Shown here one piece after another: positions 33,472 through 42,784 of a DNA stretch of 46,280 nt. Origin of the DNA: Rickettsiales bacterium (GTDB taxonomy: Bacteria > Pseudomonadota > Alphaproteobacteria > Rs-D84); the NCBI GenBank assembly GCA_031279085.1, contig JAITJD010000025.1, forward strand, positions 1 to 46,280, read 5' to 3'. The position numbers and the translations under genes were made by a program. The notes beneath the pieces are model-generated. The model did no database searches, was not told where the DNA came from, and saw only the letters and a list, made by a program, of their open reading frames with translations. Position 1 is the first letter of the stretch; each line of letters starts with the position of its first letter.

Positions 33472-33684
33472 ATGAAAAAAGATGGAATTGGCGGGGCAAA
33501 TACTCTAACAGGTTTAGCATTTGAGGGTAAAACGGATTTAGAAACATTTCTGACCAAACATTCCGGTTATTCGTTTAAGAAGCCAGCATACAAAGATGTC
33601 TTAGGATACATAATCTCAGTTGGCTGCTCGTATTATTTTGAGTATATACCGTTAAATAAGTTTAATTTGCCTGTTCCAAAATGA
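33472..33684 (+). pseudogene. Probable N-terminal remnant of a type II restriction endonuclease
   Basis: 70 codons: MKKDGIGGANTLTGLAFEGK, then TDLETFLTKHSGY. The opening GGANTxTGLxFE followed by TDL resembles the N-terminus of several type II restriction endonucleases. Those enzymes are several times longer, so this is a stump, cut shortly before the repeat block that starts near 33.8 kb. The last part (YYFEYIPLNKFNLPVPK) may be non-native. It follows the methyltransferase by 9 bp, as a restriction partner would. Family resemblance is from memory of the motif and should be tested. Confidence 0.5.
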
Positions 33685-33797
33685 ATAAAAAATACATATA
33701 ATAGCCATTTGAATTGAATGATTATAAAAAGAATCCCGCAAAACCTTTGTGTCTGCTGGGTTCATTTTTTTACCTGGGGTAATTTTTCACTACTTAA

Positions 33798-34494
33798 ACA
33801 AACATCTCCCCGAAAAGCTAAGGTCGCTTGGCTAACGCAAGCTCCTAGCTTTTCTCCCCTCTTTATCAAGAGGGGCAACCGAGTTCAAAACTTGACGCAA
33901 GAATTCGGTCTTGGCTTGTCCCCCTTGATAAAGGGGGACAGAGTTTATTGGCGAGCGCAGCGAGCCTAGAAACTCTTGGGGGATTTGTGGTTAAAGATTG
34001 GCACTAATAGAATTTATGATTTAAGTTTCTAGATGTTAAATATTAATTAAAAAGAAATCTCCCCGAAAAGCTAGGGTCGCTTGCTTACGCAAGCTCCTAG
34101 CTTTTCTCCCCTCTTTATCAAGAGGGGCTAACCCCGTGCTCGGATTAGTCCCCCTTGGTAAAGGGGGACAGAGTTGGCTTGCTGAGCCGTAGGCGAAGCT
34201 AGCAACTCTTGGGGGATTTCTGGTTAAAGATTTGTATTAATAATTATATTCTGGATTTCTGGGTAATAATAGAAAAACAAATATTCTTTTCTTATAAACA
34301 AAAATACAAAGAAAAATCTTCTCTGTTATAATTAAAAAGAAATCTCCCCGTTTTTCCGGCAAGCAAGCTTGCTCGGAAAACCTCCCCTCTTTATCAAGAG
34401 GGGCATGTCCCAAGTTTGCTCTTTGTTCCATCTTTAATCAAGAGGGGCGCACTGCAAGCTTGGTTTTTGTTTCGCCTTTTATCAAATAGAGGGG
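33798..34494 (+). repeat. Composite hairpin repeat array (two full units, mixed cores)
   Basis: Plus orientation. A right half (33798-33880) with a CGCTTGGCTAACGCAAGC core is followed by a short-spacer unit (about 33920-34130) with the GGCGAGCGCAGCGAGCC core. Then a long-spacer unit (about 34150-34402) has the GCTGAGCCGTAGGCGAAGC core and a TTTTCCGGCAAGCAAGC...GGAAAA right stem. A decayed half (34430-34494) ends the block. The spacer of the second full unit has diverged. Short ORFs here are repeat translations. Confidence 0.9.
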
Positions 34495-34498
34495 ATTA

Positions 34499-37400
34499 CT
34501 AGTTGTTATCCCAGTTAAACTTTATAAGCAGATTATTATTGGCATTGGGATTACTAATGTTGGCAGTGGGCGCCCCAGATATTCTCGAACAACTCTGGTT
34601 TTCCTCGTATGTTTTAGCAGCACTATTTAATTTTTTCCATTTACCACCATTATCCTTTGGATCAAATATACAATTGTTATTACATCCTTCTTTATAATAG
34701 CTATATAAGAGAGGAGGATTAGAAGCATCACCGTATAAGTAAGCTGCAGAACTATATACGCCGGTGCTTTTATTTATTACAACAAAAATTCCATCTGTGC
34801 CGCAACTTACTCCTCTTCCATCGGGAAACTCGTCGTTGGGTTCGTCTTCATCGTAGGAATCGACAGTATTAGTATTAACACATACAAGAATATTATTATC
34901 ATAGGGATACTCGGGATACTTGGCGGCGAAATTTAACGCATCACCAGCAGTATTATTTGTAGCGCAAATGTCCTTGTTATCGGCAGAAATATTACTATAA
35001 TCCTTATCAGTCCCAAACCCTAAATTCTTCATACCCCCTTCGCAACAATTGCCCATAAAGTCTTTCGCGGTACTACTGCAACAATTTTTATATTCACCAG
35101 CAATGATAACTTTAGATCCACTAGTACAATTTTCTCCCTCATCACTAACTCCATCAGAAGCTGCGCAAAAACCACCGCAAACCATTTTTTGTCCTGGACC
35201 GCAATCTGTGCTCCTGCAACTATCGGGATAATTGGTAGGGTCATTTGTTCCTGTATTTGTCGCAAACCAAGACAACAAGGTTTCAGTGCTCGGGTTTACT
35301 TTAATTTTATTATGAGGGTTATCACTACTTTCCAGAGGGTGGGTTGGTTCATATTCGCAGTTGCCCCAGATTCTTTCAGCCAAACGGCAAGTACCACAGT
35401 CAGGCTTGCCGGCCGTGCCGCAGTCATAGCATATATCATAAACAAGCTTTTCGTCATCAGGGCAAGAAGAGCCAGAGTTTGTCCTGCATACATCGTCTTT
35501 GTAAAGCTCTTTATAAAAATCACCGCTACTCTGCGTAGGCGTCTTGCCCAGCCTTTCCATAATGCGGCCTATATTATCCGCGCCTGTGCTGGCCACGCAC
35601 TGCAAAACATCAGGCCAGCATGCACTTCGGTTGATGATAGACTTTCTATTGGTGGATTTATCAATACTCTCGCATAATCCAAAATTTCCGGAAATTGATT
35701 TACAGCTTTGGATAATGCAGGCTTTGCCAACTTCGCGGCAGGTACTGATAATCGAATCATAGGTTTTGTCCGTCGCAATTTCCGTCATGCCGCCAACCCA
35801 ATCCGCATCACTGCCGGTTGTCTGCAACAAAGAGGTGCATGCAGTCTTGATGCCGGCGCACATCTCGTTCACGGTTTTGTCCGCCAATACGCCGAAAATA
35901 GACAGCGCGCGCGCGTCAAACTCCGAAACGGAATCGGCGGTATCCTCTAAGCACTGAGTCGTCAGAGTTGTGCATCCCTGGCGCATGTCTTCCAGCTTTT
36001 TCTCCTGCGCCAGCTTTATCTGCGCCAATGCGTCTTCAATAAAATCGTCCCACACTTGGCCGGAAATATCCTGGCAGTTTTCCATTGCGGGCTCCAAATA
36101 ATTTTTCTTGGAATTCAGATAAGACACAAAAATATTGTTGCCCGGCGCGGTTGTCCATTTCTGATCGCCGGACGGCCGCGTTATAAGGCTGCCCAGATTG
36201 ACCAGGTTCACGGTCAGGAAAGCCTCGCCCGTCGACGGGTCTATGTATCTTCCGGTCGTGTCCAGGCATTTGCCCAAATCCGTGCCGCATACGGACGAAT
36301 CGGACATCATGTCCAGCATTTTCTTTTTGCATGTCAGAATGTCGTCGGAATTGCGTTTCTGATAAATGTCAAGCCGCGACATGTCCAGCAGCGCGCTTCC
36401 TTCGCGCACTTTTTCAACCGCCTGGCCCTGCAAGGTTTCATAAGCCTTGGCCACGGTGTTGCAATCCTGCTCTATCGTCATTTGATATCCGCTTTCCGCG
36501 ATCGCGGCGCCGTCGGTGTCGCAGACTTCCTTGACCATATCGCGGCACACCGGCAGCGCGGCGGAATAAAGCGCGGTTCCCTCTTTCGCGGCGGTGGACG
36601 AACCCATCATCGAATCTATGCTGTCAAACGCGCTGTCGGTGTCCAGCGACAAGGATATCGCGGACAAGTTGCGCGACAATTCGTTGTCGGCGGAGCTGGT
36701 TTTTAATTTTTTTGCAATCTCGTCCAAAATCTGCTTTGACGAAGATTTGTCTTCTTTTTGAAACGCCAGCTCGCCTTCGGTCGCAAGCGATATGGCGGCG
36801 GCGTCTTCCTTGTCCATGCTGACGGTCAAGAGACGTTCGTTGAATGTCAGAATTTTATCTTCCACATTGCTCATTTTATTTTTTATGCTGTCAAAGTCAT
36901 GCACTTTGGAAGAACAAGCGCATCTTTTCAGCTGGGCGTCTTTGTTCGCGCAGAATTCGTCCATGCAGCCGTAAAAAACCTCGCGGCATTTTTTGTAATC
37001 TTTTGCAATGGACGCGGACGCGCTTGTTCCGGCGGCGCGAGCAATGTTGGCGGCGGCGCGTGAGGGACTTTTAATCCGCGCATCTGTGGCGCTGCGGACG
37101 GCGGAAGTCGCGGGCGCCATGCCTGCCGCGCGCGTCGTCGCAGTACGCGCCGCCGATGCGGGTATTCTTTCAGAGACCCGCTGACCAGTCTGCGCCGCAT
37201 TTGAGCGGCCGACGCTTTGGCGCGGGGCGACGGATTGGTTAACGCGGACGGCCCTGGATTTTTCTGCCGGCGCAGCTGCGCCGTCGCGCGGCGAAGTCGT
37301 CCGCTCGCGTGCGACCACATCGGTTTTTTGAGCCGCGCCCGACAAACGCGAAGCGCCCTGCGAAGATGCGGCAGAGCCCGCGTCGGCTTTCTGCCGGCCG

Positions 37401-37531
37401 GAAGATACCACGGCGGTATTCGTACCGCCGCGCTTTGCGGCGCGCGCGGTGTCCGCATCGTCGGCGCGAACATCAAGCGGCGCAACGCAGACAGCAAGCC
37501 AAGCAAACAAAATGATAAAGATTTTTTTCAT
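34499..37531 (-). CDS. Giant exported Cys-rich protein, family member A
   Basis: 1010 residues from MKKIFIILFAWLAVCVAPLD, a signal peptide cleaved near VRA. TATAAT lies 7 nt before this ATG, so the one 9 bases upstream is rejected. Residues about 25-175 are a low-complexity Ala/Ser/Thr/Arg region without Cys. Then comes the shared module KCREVFYGCMDEFC with KRCACSS (about 181-205), a helical stretch, ALYSAALPVCRDMVKEVC, a CGTDLGKCLDTTGRYID segment and CQDISGQVWDDFIEDALAQI. The C-terminal 340 residues hold many Cys-rich repeats (CYDCGTAGKPDCGTC, CCSSTAKDFMGNCCEG). The DNA for that last third (34500-35530) is visibly richer in A and T than the rest. Location is periplasm or cell surface; function unknown. 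Closest relative in the window is member D. Confidence 0.85.
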   Translation of the reverse strand: MKKIFIILFAWLAVCVAPLDVRADDADTARAAKRGGTNTAVVSSGRQKADAGSAASSQGASRLSGAAQKTDVVARERTTSPRDGAAAPAEKSRAVRVNQSVAPRQSVGRSNAAQTGQRVSERIPASAARTATTRAAGMAPATSAVRSATDARIKSPSRAAANIARAAGTSASASIAKDYKKCREVFYGCMDEFCANKDAQLKRCACSSKVHDFDSIKNKMSNVEDKILTFNERLLTVSMDKEDAAAISLATEGELAFQKEDKSSSKQILDEIAKKLKTSSADNELSRNLSAISLSLDTDSAFDSIDSMMGSSTAAKEGTALYSAALPVCRDMVKEVCDTDGAAIAESGYQMTIEQDCNTVAKAYETLQGQAVEKVREGSALLDMSRLDIYQKRNSDDILTCKKKMLDMMSDSSVCGTDLGKCLDTTGRYIDPSTGEAFLTVNLVNLGSLITRPSGDQKWTTAPGNNIFVSYLNSKKNYLEPAMENCQDISGQVWDDFIEDALAQIKLAQEKKLEDMRQGCTTLTTQCLEDTADSVSEFDARALSIFGVLADKTVNEMCAGIKTACTSLLQTTGSDADWVGGMTEIATDKTYDSIISTCREVGKACIIQSCKSISGNFGLCESIDKSTNRKSIINRSACWPDVLQCVASTGADNIGRIMERLGKTPTQSSGDFYKELYKDDVCRTNSGSSCPDDEKLVYDICYDCGTAGKPDCGTCRLAERIWGNCEYEPTHPLESSDNPHNKIKVNPSTETLLSWFATNTGTNDPTNYPDSCRSTDCGPGQKMVCGGFCAASDGVSDEGENCTSGSKVIIAGEYKNCCSSTAKDFMGNCCEGGMKNLGFGTDKDYSNISADNKDICATNNTAGDALNFAAKYPEYPYDNNILVCVNTNTVDSYDEDEPNDEFPDGRGVSCGTDGIFVVINKSTGVYSSAAYLYGDASNPPLLYSYYKEGCNNNCIFDPKDNGGKWKKLNSAAKTYEENQSCSRISGAPTANISNPNANNNLLIKFNWDNN

Positions 37532-37538
37532 TCTTGCC

Positions 37539-37544
37539 ATTATA
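37539..37544 (-). promoter_or_regulatory. -10 box of member A, leaderless type
   Basis: TATAAT, then GGCAAGA, then the ATG at 37531. The upstream ATG overlaps the -10 box itself, so it would not be on the mRNA. Confidence 0.6.
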
Positions 37545-37637
37545 TTAGCAAATTTATGAAAATCCGGGCAAGAAGAATTTATGTAGTCTGATTAAGAGAA
37601 TTTTCTTCACATCGGCGATACCGCTTGAATAGCTGTT

Positions 37638-37668
37638 GAAAAAAATCCGGCAAACGCCGGATTATTTC
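37638..37668 (-). terminator. Rho-independent terminator after member B
   Basis: On the minus strand AATAATCCGGC, loop GTTT, GCCGGATTTTTTT. It ends the C-B operon 30 bp after the B stop codon, so member A, which lies beyond it, must have its own promoter. Confidence 0.85.
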
Positions 37669-37693
37669 AAGATTCTATCCATGCGACGATATT

Positions 37694-40168
37694 TTACATC
37701 AAGATGTCTTCGCATTTTTCAACAGGGTCGGACATTGTGCATTCCATTCTCTTGCTGTTGTGGAACCAGCTGGAAGAGCCCTTTGTCTGGCAGCTTTTTA
37801 CAGAAGTGACCGTGCATATATGGCAATTTCTGGTATCGCGGGTGAACAATGCGCTGACCTCTCTGCTGATTCCGGTGCCGTCATTTGTCACCTTGGTGCT
37901 CCATCCGCCACTGAAATTCATAGACTCGGCAGAGGTCGACCCGCGGCCGCCCTTTAACAAATCTTCGGTTGTCAGACCCGCGCCGACTTCATACGAAATC
38001 GAATAAGGCGGCGTCAAGGGCGTATTCACCGCAGCTGTGGGGGAATAGCTGTTGGCGTTGGATTCCGCCATTTTCTGACACATGTACTGCGCCAGGTCGG
38101 CAGAAGCGTCCTTGGTTGCCTGGGATATTTCTTCATTCAGCTTCTTGTTGTAATTATCATTTGCCTGGCGCAGAGCCGCCAGCGCTATCTGCATCTTGAC
38201 CTGGTTCAGCAAGTTCGGGAAACGGGCGCTTGTTTTTTCACTTTTGCCCGTTATTTGCGACAAGTCGCGCCCCGACACGCAGAATTGAATCTCAGGATCG
38301 CTTTCAACCATTTCAATCGTGCGGTTTATTGTTCCCGCAATATGATTCAATTCCTCTTCAATCGAAGACATTATTCCTGCGGCGTTGGCAACAGTCGCGT
38401 TCTTTGCGCGGACTTGCTCCAAATATTCCTGGACGCCGATTTCGCCCGGCCCCAGCTTTGTTTTTTCGTCTTTTGTTTTTCCGGACGAATCGCCCATCTT
38501 GATGCTGCCGAATGAAATCATTCCGGTCACCCGATAAATCGTGCCGGCCTTCTGCGAGCGCAGCGAGCCCGTTCCGATAGTCTCATCGGCCGCAAATTTA
38601 TTGCAATCGGTCGTAGAGCCGCATATCTCCGCCATTTTGGCATCAACCTTGTTCTGGCAGTTTTCCAACGCGGCGTTGTCAACATTCAAATACAGCCCCA
38701 TCAGCATGGAATCCAAATCATCCATGGAGAATTTCGGATTATTGGCCTTGCAGACGACCAGCTTGTCCAGCGGGCAGATATCATGAATGTAATCGAAATC
38801 CATGCCCATGCAGTTGCTGAAATCAGTTCCGCATCTGTCTTCGGATGTAAAGCATTCCTTGACCTCGGCCGTGCATGCGTCAACGCGCATGGCCGCCAGC
38901 TTGTCTTTCACATAGCCCCAGATCAGCGGCTCCATCCGCTCGCAAGTATCAACCTGAATCTTGCAAAAGCTGCGCACCATTTCCGGACGGGACAGGCACG
39001 AATCCATGGTATCCACGCCTTTGCCGACGATATCGTCCTTGCATGCCTTTTGTATGCAGCTGGAAATGTCGGTCAGGCAAGACTGGCGCATTTTGGATTC
39101 CGCCGCCTGCTCTGCCACTTTGATTGTGGGCGCCGCCTCGCGCAGAAAGGCCGGCCACACCATATCGCGAACCGCGACGCATTGGTTTAATACTTTTTCG
39201 CAAATATTTCGCTTGGAATCCAGAATTTCCATAGTGGAATCGGTTATGTCAAACTGCGAAACATGCTTTACCTTGGTTCCGGCGGTGCTGGCCGCTGTAT
39301 TATTCTGCATGTTTTCAGAAGCGATCGTCGAAACGCAGTTCGTCCAATCCTTGCCGCAGGAATCATCAGTCTGCATGCATTTTTTGAATTCGACCATGCA
39401 GGTTCCAAGATCGAATTTGTTTGCCTCGTTAAAGCTGTCTTTCAGCGCGGTGCGGACATCCGAGCGGGCGCTGGCCAATTCCTGGTCGGCGGCGTTTTGT
39501 TTTTCCGCAACTGTATTTTCAAATCCCTTGCAGTCCGATTTTATCTGCGTGGAATACATCTGCCCCAGAATAGTCAAATCTTTTGAGCACGAATCCGGCA
39601 TCTGTTCAAGGCAAAGCTGGTTCGCGGCGGAATAAAGCGCGCCGCCTTTTTTATCGCCGATATTGTCAATGCTCTCTTCAAATTCCTCTTCATCATACAA
39701 TGTGTTGTTAAATATCGACATCAAATCTTGTTTTTTCTTGGCTTTTTCATCAACGGCATCGACTTTCTTCACATTTCCTTTTTCATCGTATTCGCGCGCG
39801 CCGTTGAATATGATGTCGGACTGCGCGCCGTATTTTATTTTTTCAACTTCCACTGTTTTGATGTTATTCGCATCAGCCAGCTGTTTTTTTATGTCTTCAA
39901 GTTTTTCTTCCAGCCGGGCGTTTTCGTCGCTGCAAGCGCAGCTGCCGCCGTTTCCATTGTCCGGAATGCAAAACTGATCCATGCAGCCATAATAAGAATC
40001 ATAGCATTCCTGGGAATAAAGCCCTGTCGCCTGCACTTTTGCGCGGACATTGGTTCCGCGCTGAATCGCCGATTGCGTTTTAGCCTTTGCCGCGGCTGGA
40101 TGCGCGGTCAAGTGCACAGAACATAATACGCACGCAACCAAGAAGATATTGAAGTTTTTATTAATCAT
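37694..40168 (-). CDS. Giant exported Cys-rich protein, family member B
   Basis: 824 residues from MINKNFNIFLVACVLCSVHL, a signal peptide; GGAGAG is 6 nt upstream, and the longer open frame above it is unsupported. Shared modules in order: ECYDSYYGCMDQFC with SCACS (about 52-75), a coiled-coil-like charged helix, ALYSAANQLCLEQMPDSC, CMVEFKKCMQTDDSCGKDWTNC, and then several helical Cys pairs (CEKVLNQC, CLTDISSC, CKIQVDTC, CTAEVKEC). It ends RNCHICTVTSVKSC...ECTMSDPVEKCEDILM. The same end pattern closes member C. The layout suggests a long, mainly helical, disulfide-stapled exported protein. It starts 26 bp after member C, in one operon. I recognise no family. Confidence 0.85.
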   Translation of the reverse strand: MINKNFNIFLVACVLCSVHLTAHPAAAKAKTQSAIQRGTNVRAKVQATGLYSQECYDSYYGCMDQFCIPDNGNGGSCACSDENARLEEKLEDIKKQLADANNIKTVEVEKIKYGAQSDIIFNGAREYDEKGNVKKVDAVDEKAKKKQDLMSIFNNTLYDEEEFEESIDNIGDKKGGALYSAANQLCLEQMPDSCSKDLTILGQMYSTQIKSDCKGFENTVAEKQNAADQELASARSDVRTALKDSFNEANKFDLGTCMVEFKKCMQTDDSCGKDWTNCVSTIASENMQNNTAASTAGTKVKHVSQFDITDSTMEILDSKRNICEKVLNQCVAVRDMVWPAFLREAAPTIKVAEQAAESKMRQSCLTDISSCIQKACKDDIVGKGVDTMDSCLSRPEMVRSFCKIQVDTCERMEPLIWGYVKDKLAAMRVDACTAEVKECFTSEDRCGTDFSNCMGMDFDYIHDICPLDKLVVCKANNPKFSMDDLDSMLMGLYLNVDNAALENCQNKVDAKMAEICGSTTDCNKFAADETIGTGSLRSQKAGTIYRVTGMISFGSIKMGDSSGKTKDEKTKLGPGEIGVQEYLEQVRAKNATVANAAGIMSSIEEELNHIAGTINRTIEMVESDPEIQFCVSGRDLSQITGKSEKTSARFPNLLNQVKMQIALAALRQANDNYNKKLNEEISQATKDASADLAQYMCQKMAESNANSYSPTAAVNTPLTPPYSISYEVGAGLTTEDLLKGGRGSTSAESMNFSGGWSTKVTNDGTGISREVSALFTRDTRNCHICTVTSVKSCQTKGSSSWFHNSKRMECTMSDPVEKCEDILM

Positions 40169-40194
40169 ACCATCTCTCCATCCAGTGAATTTCT

Positions 40195-42312
40195 TTACAT
40201 ATTGACATCTTCGCATGATTCCAATTCCTGGCAGAATTCTTCTTTTCCGCCCGAAGCGCTTCCCGCAAAGAACCCGCCGACCGCGCCAACGACGCCGCCT
40301 ATCGCCGTTCCCCAACCGGGCGTGATCATCGTTCCGGCCGACGCGCCCGCAGCCAATCCGCCGGCGGCAGCCTTTAATCCGCTGGTCGCTTTGGATTCGC
40401 CGCCGACTTCGCATACCTGCTGCATGCGGCATACATGGCAGTTGCGCAAAGACGGCTCAAACGAGACGCTTCTTATATAGCTGTAATTTTTGTTGGATTT
40501 GTCCGGCGTTTCAACTTTGTAAGTTTCGCGGCAGTTCTTTTCTGCGGCGGCCAAATCCTGTTTGCGCGACAATTCGGCTATTTTCGATTCCAGCTGGCGC
40601 ATGGCTCTGTTTTCGGCGCCGATTTCCGCAATCAGCTTTGCGCTGTTGAACACATTGTCGCCCAGAGAAGCGCGACCCGTCGGTTTTTTGCTGTCCTTGC
40701 ATGCAGAGACCGTGGTGTCTTTCTCAAACTTTTTGAAGAATTCGTCAACGGCCGACTTGGAGTTCTCGCGAACTTTCACGCGCAGAGCCGTAAGACCCGC
40801 TTCGCTATCCGGTATGCTTGTCAGCGCCGAAACCGTGTCGTCCGCAGGCAGGCATTCCATGTCCGTGCCGCAGGTTTTGCCCAGCTGCTCGCCAAAATAA
40901 TTCACGCATCCTTGCAGCATCTGATAATCCATTTGCAGCAAGGCCGCCTGTACGATTATGTTGAACTGAGTCTCGCCATTGCAGGACGGGAACATTCTCT
41001 GGGGGCACATGGCCGTGATTTCGCTGGTCTTTTTTCCAACACATTCCGGAGCGGTGTAATTTTTTCCGCATTTGTCCTGCAAGCATTTATCTATGTCATT
41101 CTGGCAGAATTGCGTGCGCATAAAGCCCAGCTTGTCATTGACGGAATTTTTAATGCCGGGAATAATCTCGTTGCATTCGTCGATAATCGGGCAGATTCCA
41201 GCCGCGACACTCACATTGGTCAGACATCCGGAATTGCTGGCTGTCGAGCATCCGTCTTCCAAGCATGCCTGGATTTTCGCAAAACATGTCGCGCGGCGGT
41301 TTTTATCCGCATACTTTTCTGCTTCTGCCAGCACGGATTTGGATTCCGCGTCCCAGTCCAGCAAGACATAGGATTTGACGGACATGCACTGGTCCAGAAC
41401 ATCTTCGCAGGCGTGGGCGCGGCGCCCCAGCAGCTCTGCGTCAAGGCAGTTTTCAAAAGTCGCGCCGCATCCGCCCTTGTCCGCGATGCATGATTTATAG
41501 GCCAGCAGACATTCGCCGCGATTGTATTTGTTCGTAGTGCCCAGCATCTCAAAGCGCGCTTTGCGAACCGCGGCGTCTGCAACCTTTTTGTTGGATTCCG
41601 CCTCGCGCTTTTGATCGGTCAGATAAGTGTTGAAGTTCTTGCAGTCTTGGACAATCATGCGCGAATACAAAGTCTCTTCCATTTCGGCGGAGCTTCCGCA
41701 TGCTTTCGCCTTGTCGGCGCAATAATCTGCCGCCATGGAATACAAGCCGTCCCCGATATCTTCGTCGGAATCCAGCGCGACATTATCGCCGGTACTGGAA
41801 TTCAACCATTCTGAAAAGCTGAGCCCCGACGCGCGAGAGCTTTTCTTTGCGGCCTCGCTTTCGCCGAACACCAGCTTGGCCTTGGCGCCCAGTTTTTCGC
41901 GTTCCACCCCTTCGTTGTAAAGCTTTTCGGATTCCTCTTGAATTTTTTGGATTTCCTGTATGATTTTCTTCGATTGGTTTATATTTGCGGAACATGCGCA
42001 GCGCGAGCCCTCTGATTCATCAAGCAGGCAGAATTCGTCCATGCAAGCGCGATATTCGTCCCTGCATCCGGTCGGCGCGGCCGCAGGTTCGGGCGTTTTG
42101 GCAGATTCGGAAGATGATGCGGGCGCTTTCGGCGCGCTTTGCGCCGGCTGTTCGTCGGATATTCCATCGGATTTTACGGATACGGCCAAGTTGGGCATAC
42201 GCGCCGCCGCCTGTGAAATTCGGGACACGCCGACCCTTGCGTCGCTCCTGTCCGCTGAGTTCGCCGCAAGCGGCAGCAGGAAAAGAATTGCCAAGAAAAA
42301 TTTTAATTTCAT
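40195..42312 (-). CDS. Giant exported Cys-rich protein with glycine zipper, family member C
   Basis: 705 residues. Signal peptide MKLKFFLAILFLLPLAANSA; AGGTG precedes the start. After a short Ala/Ser/Pro linker comes GCRDEYRACMDEFC with RCACSAN (about 81-105), a charged helix, GLYSMAADYCADKAKAC, CLLAYKSCIADKGGCGATFENC and a series of Cys pairs (CEDVLDQC, CFAKIQAC, CQNDIDKC). The end reads RNCHVCRMQQVC, then a Gly/Ala hydrophobic hairpin (GLAAGASAGTMI...AIGGVVGAVGGFFAG, about 640-685) like the glycine-zipper 2TM segment of 17-kDa-type surface antigens, then CQELESCEDVNM. The zipper is absent from B and may anchor the complex in a membrane. First gene of the C-B operon. Confidence 0.85.
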   Translation of the reverse strand: MKLKFFLAILFLLPLAANSADRSDARVGVSRISQAAARMPNLAVSVKSDGISDEQPAQSAPKAPASSSESAKTPEPAAAPTGCRDEYRACMDEFCLLDESEGSRCACSANINQSKKIIQEIQKIQEESEKLYNEGVEREKLGAKAKLVFGESEAAKKSSRASGLSFSEWLNSSTGDNVALDSDEDIGDGLYSMAADYCADKAKACGSSAEMEETLYSRMIVQDCKNFNTYLTDQKREAESNKKVADAAVRKARFEMLGTTNKYNRGECLLAYKSCIADKGGCGATFENCLDAELLGRRAHACEDVLDQCMSVKSYVLLDWDAESKSVLAEAEKYADKNRRATCFAKIQACLEDGCSTASNSGCLTNVSVAAGICPIIDECNEIIPGIKNSVNDKLGFMRTQFCQNDIDKCLQDKCGKNYTAPECVGKKTSEITAMCPQRMFPSCNGETQFNIIVQAALLQMDYQMLQGCVNYFGEQLGKTCGTDMECLPADDTVSALTSIPDSEAGLTALRVKVRENSKSAVDEFFKKFEKDTTVSACKDSKKPTGRASLGDNVFNSAKLIAEIGAENRAMRQLESKIAELSRKQDLAAAEKNCRETYKVETPDKSNKNYSYIRSVSFEPSLRNCHVCRMQQVCEVGGESKATSGLKAAAGGLAAGASAGTMITPGWGTAIGGVVGAVGGFFAGSASGGKEEFCQELESCEDVNM

Positions 42313-42446
42313 TTGCGAACACCTACATTCTTTATTACAAGCATTTTATCAAATGTGGGGGCTTGGCGCAAGTATATAAAATTTCCTTGATTTTTTTCAA
42401 GCCAGCTAATATTATGATAAATTGAATTTAATCAAAAAGGTTTTTT

Positions 42447-42704
42447 ATGGCGAAAGATGATGTGATCGTATTCAACGGCGTTGTTGAAGACAAGCTGCCG
42501 AACACGATGTTCCGCGTGAAATTGGAAAACGGGCACGAAATTCTGGCGACGGTCTGCGGAAAGATGAGAAAGGCCAGAATCTGGGTCAATGTCGGCAAAA
42601 AAGTGCGCGTTGAAATGACTCCTTATGACTTGGACAAGGGGCGTATCACTTTCGTGGAGCGCAACAGGCCCGCGCCCGATGCGGCCGGTCCGGCCAATGT
42701 CTAG
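42447..42704 (+). CDS. infA: Translation initiation factor IF-1
   Basis: 85 residues: [39 protein letters not shown] and [12 protein letters not shown], the OB-fold of IF-1, with a short Pro/Ala tail beyond the usual 72 residues. It occludes the ribosomal A site during initiation. It lies between member C (divergent) and member D (same direction, 80 bp downstream), an unusual place for this essential gene. Alphaproteobacterial infA often sits next to maf or yacG genes, none of which is here. AAAAGG precedes the start. Confidence 0.95.
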   Translation: MAKDDVIVFNGVVEDKLPNTMFRVKLENGHEILATVCGKMRKARIWVNVGKKVRVEMTPYDLDKGRITFVERNRPAPDAAGPANV

Positions 42705-42784
42705 CTGACTGACCGACTGTTTAGCGCCTCAAACATTTTCCTCTTGCTCAGTTTTTCATAATTTTGCTAACATTTGTTTCAAGA

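Noticed and set aside
40435-41493. 352-codon open frame antisense to member C
   Set aside because: Opposite-strand shadow of a long, clearly coding gene; no start signal and no recognisable domain.
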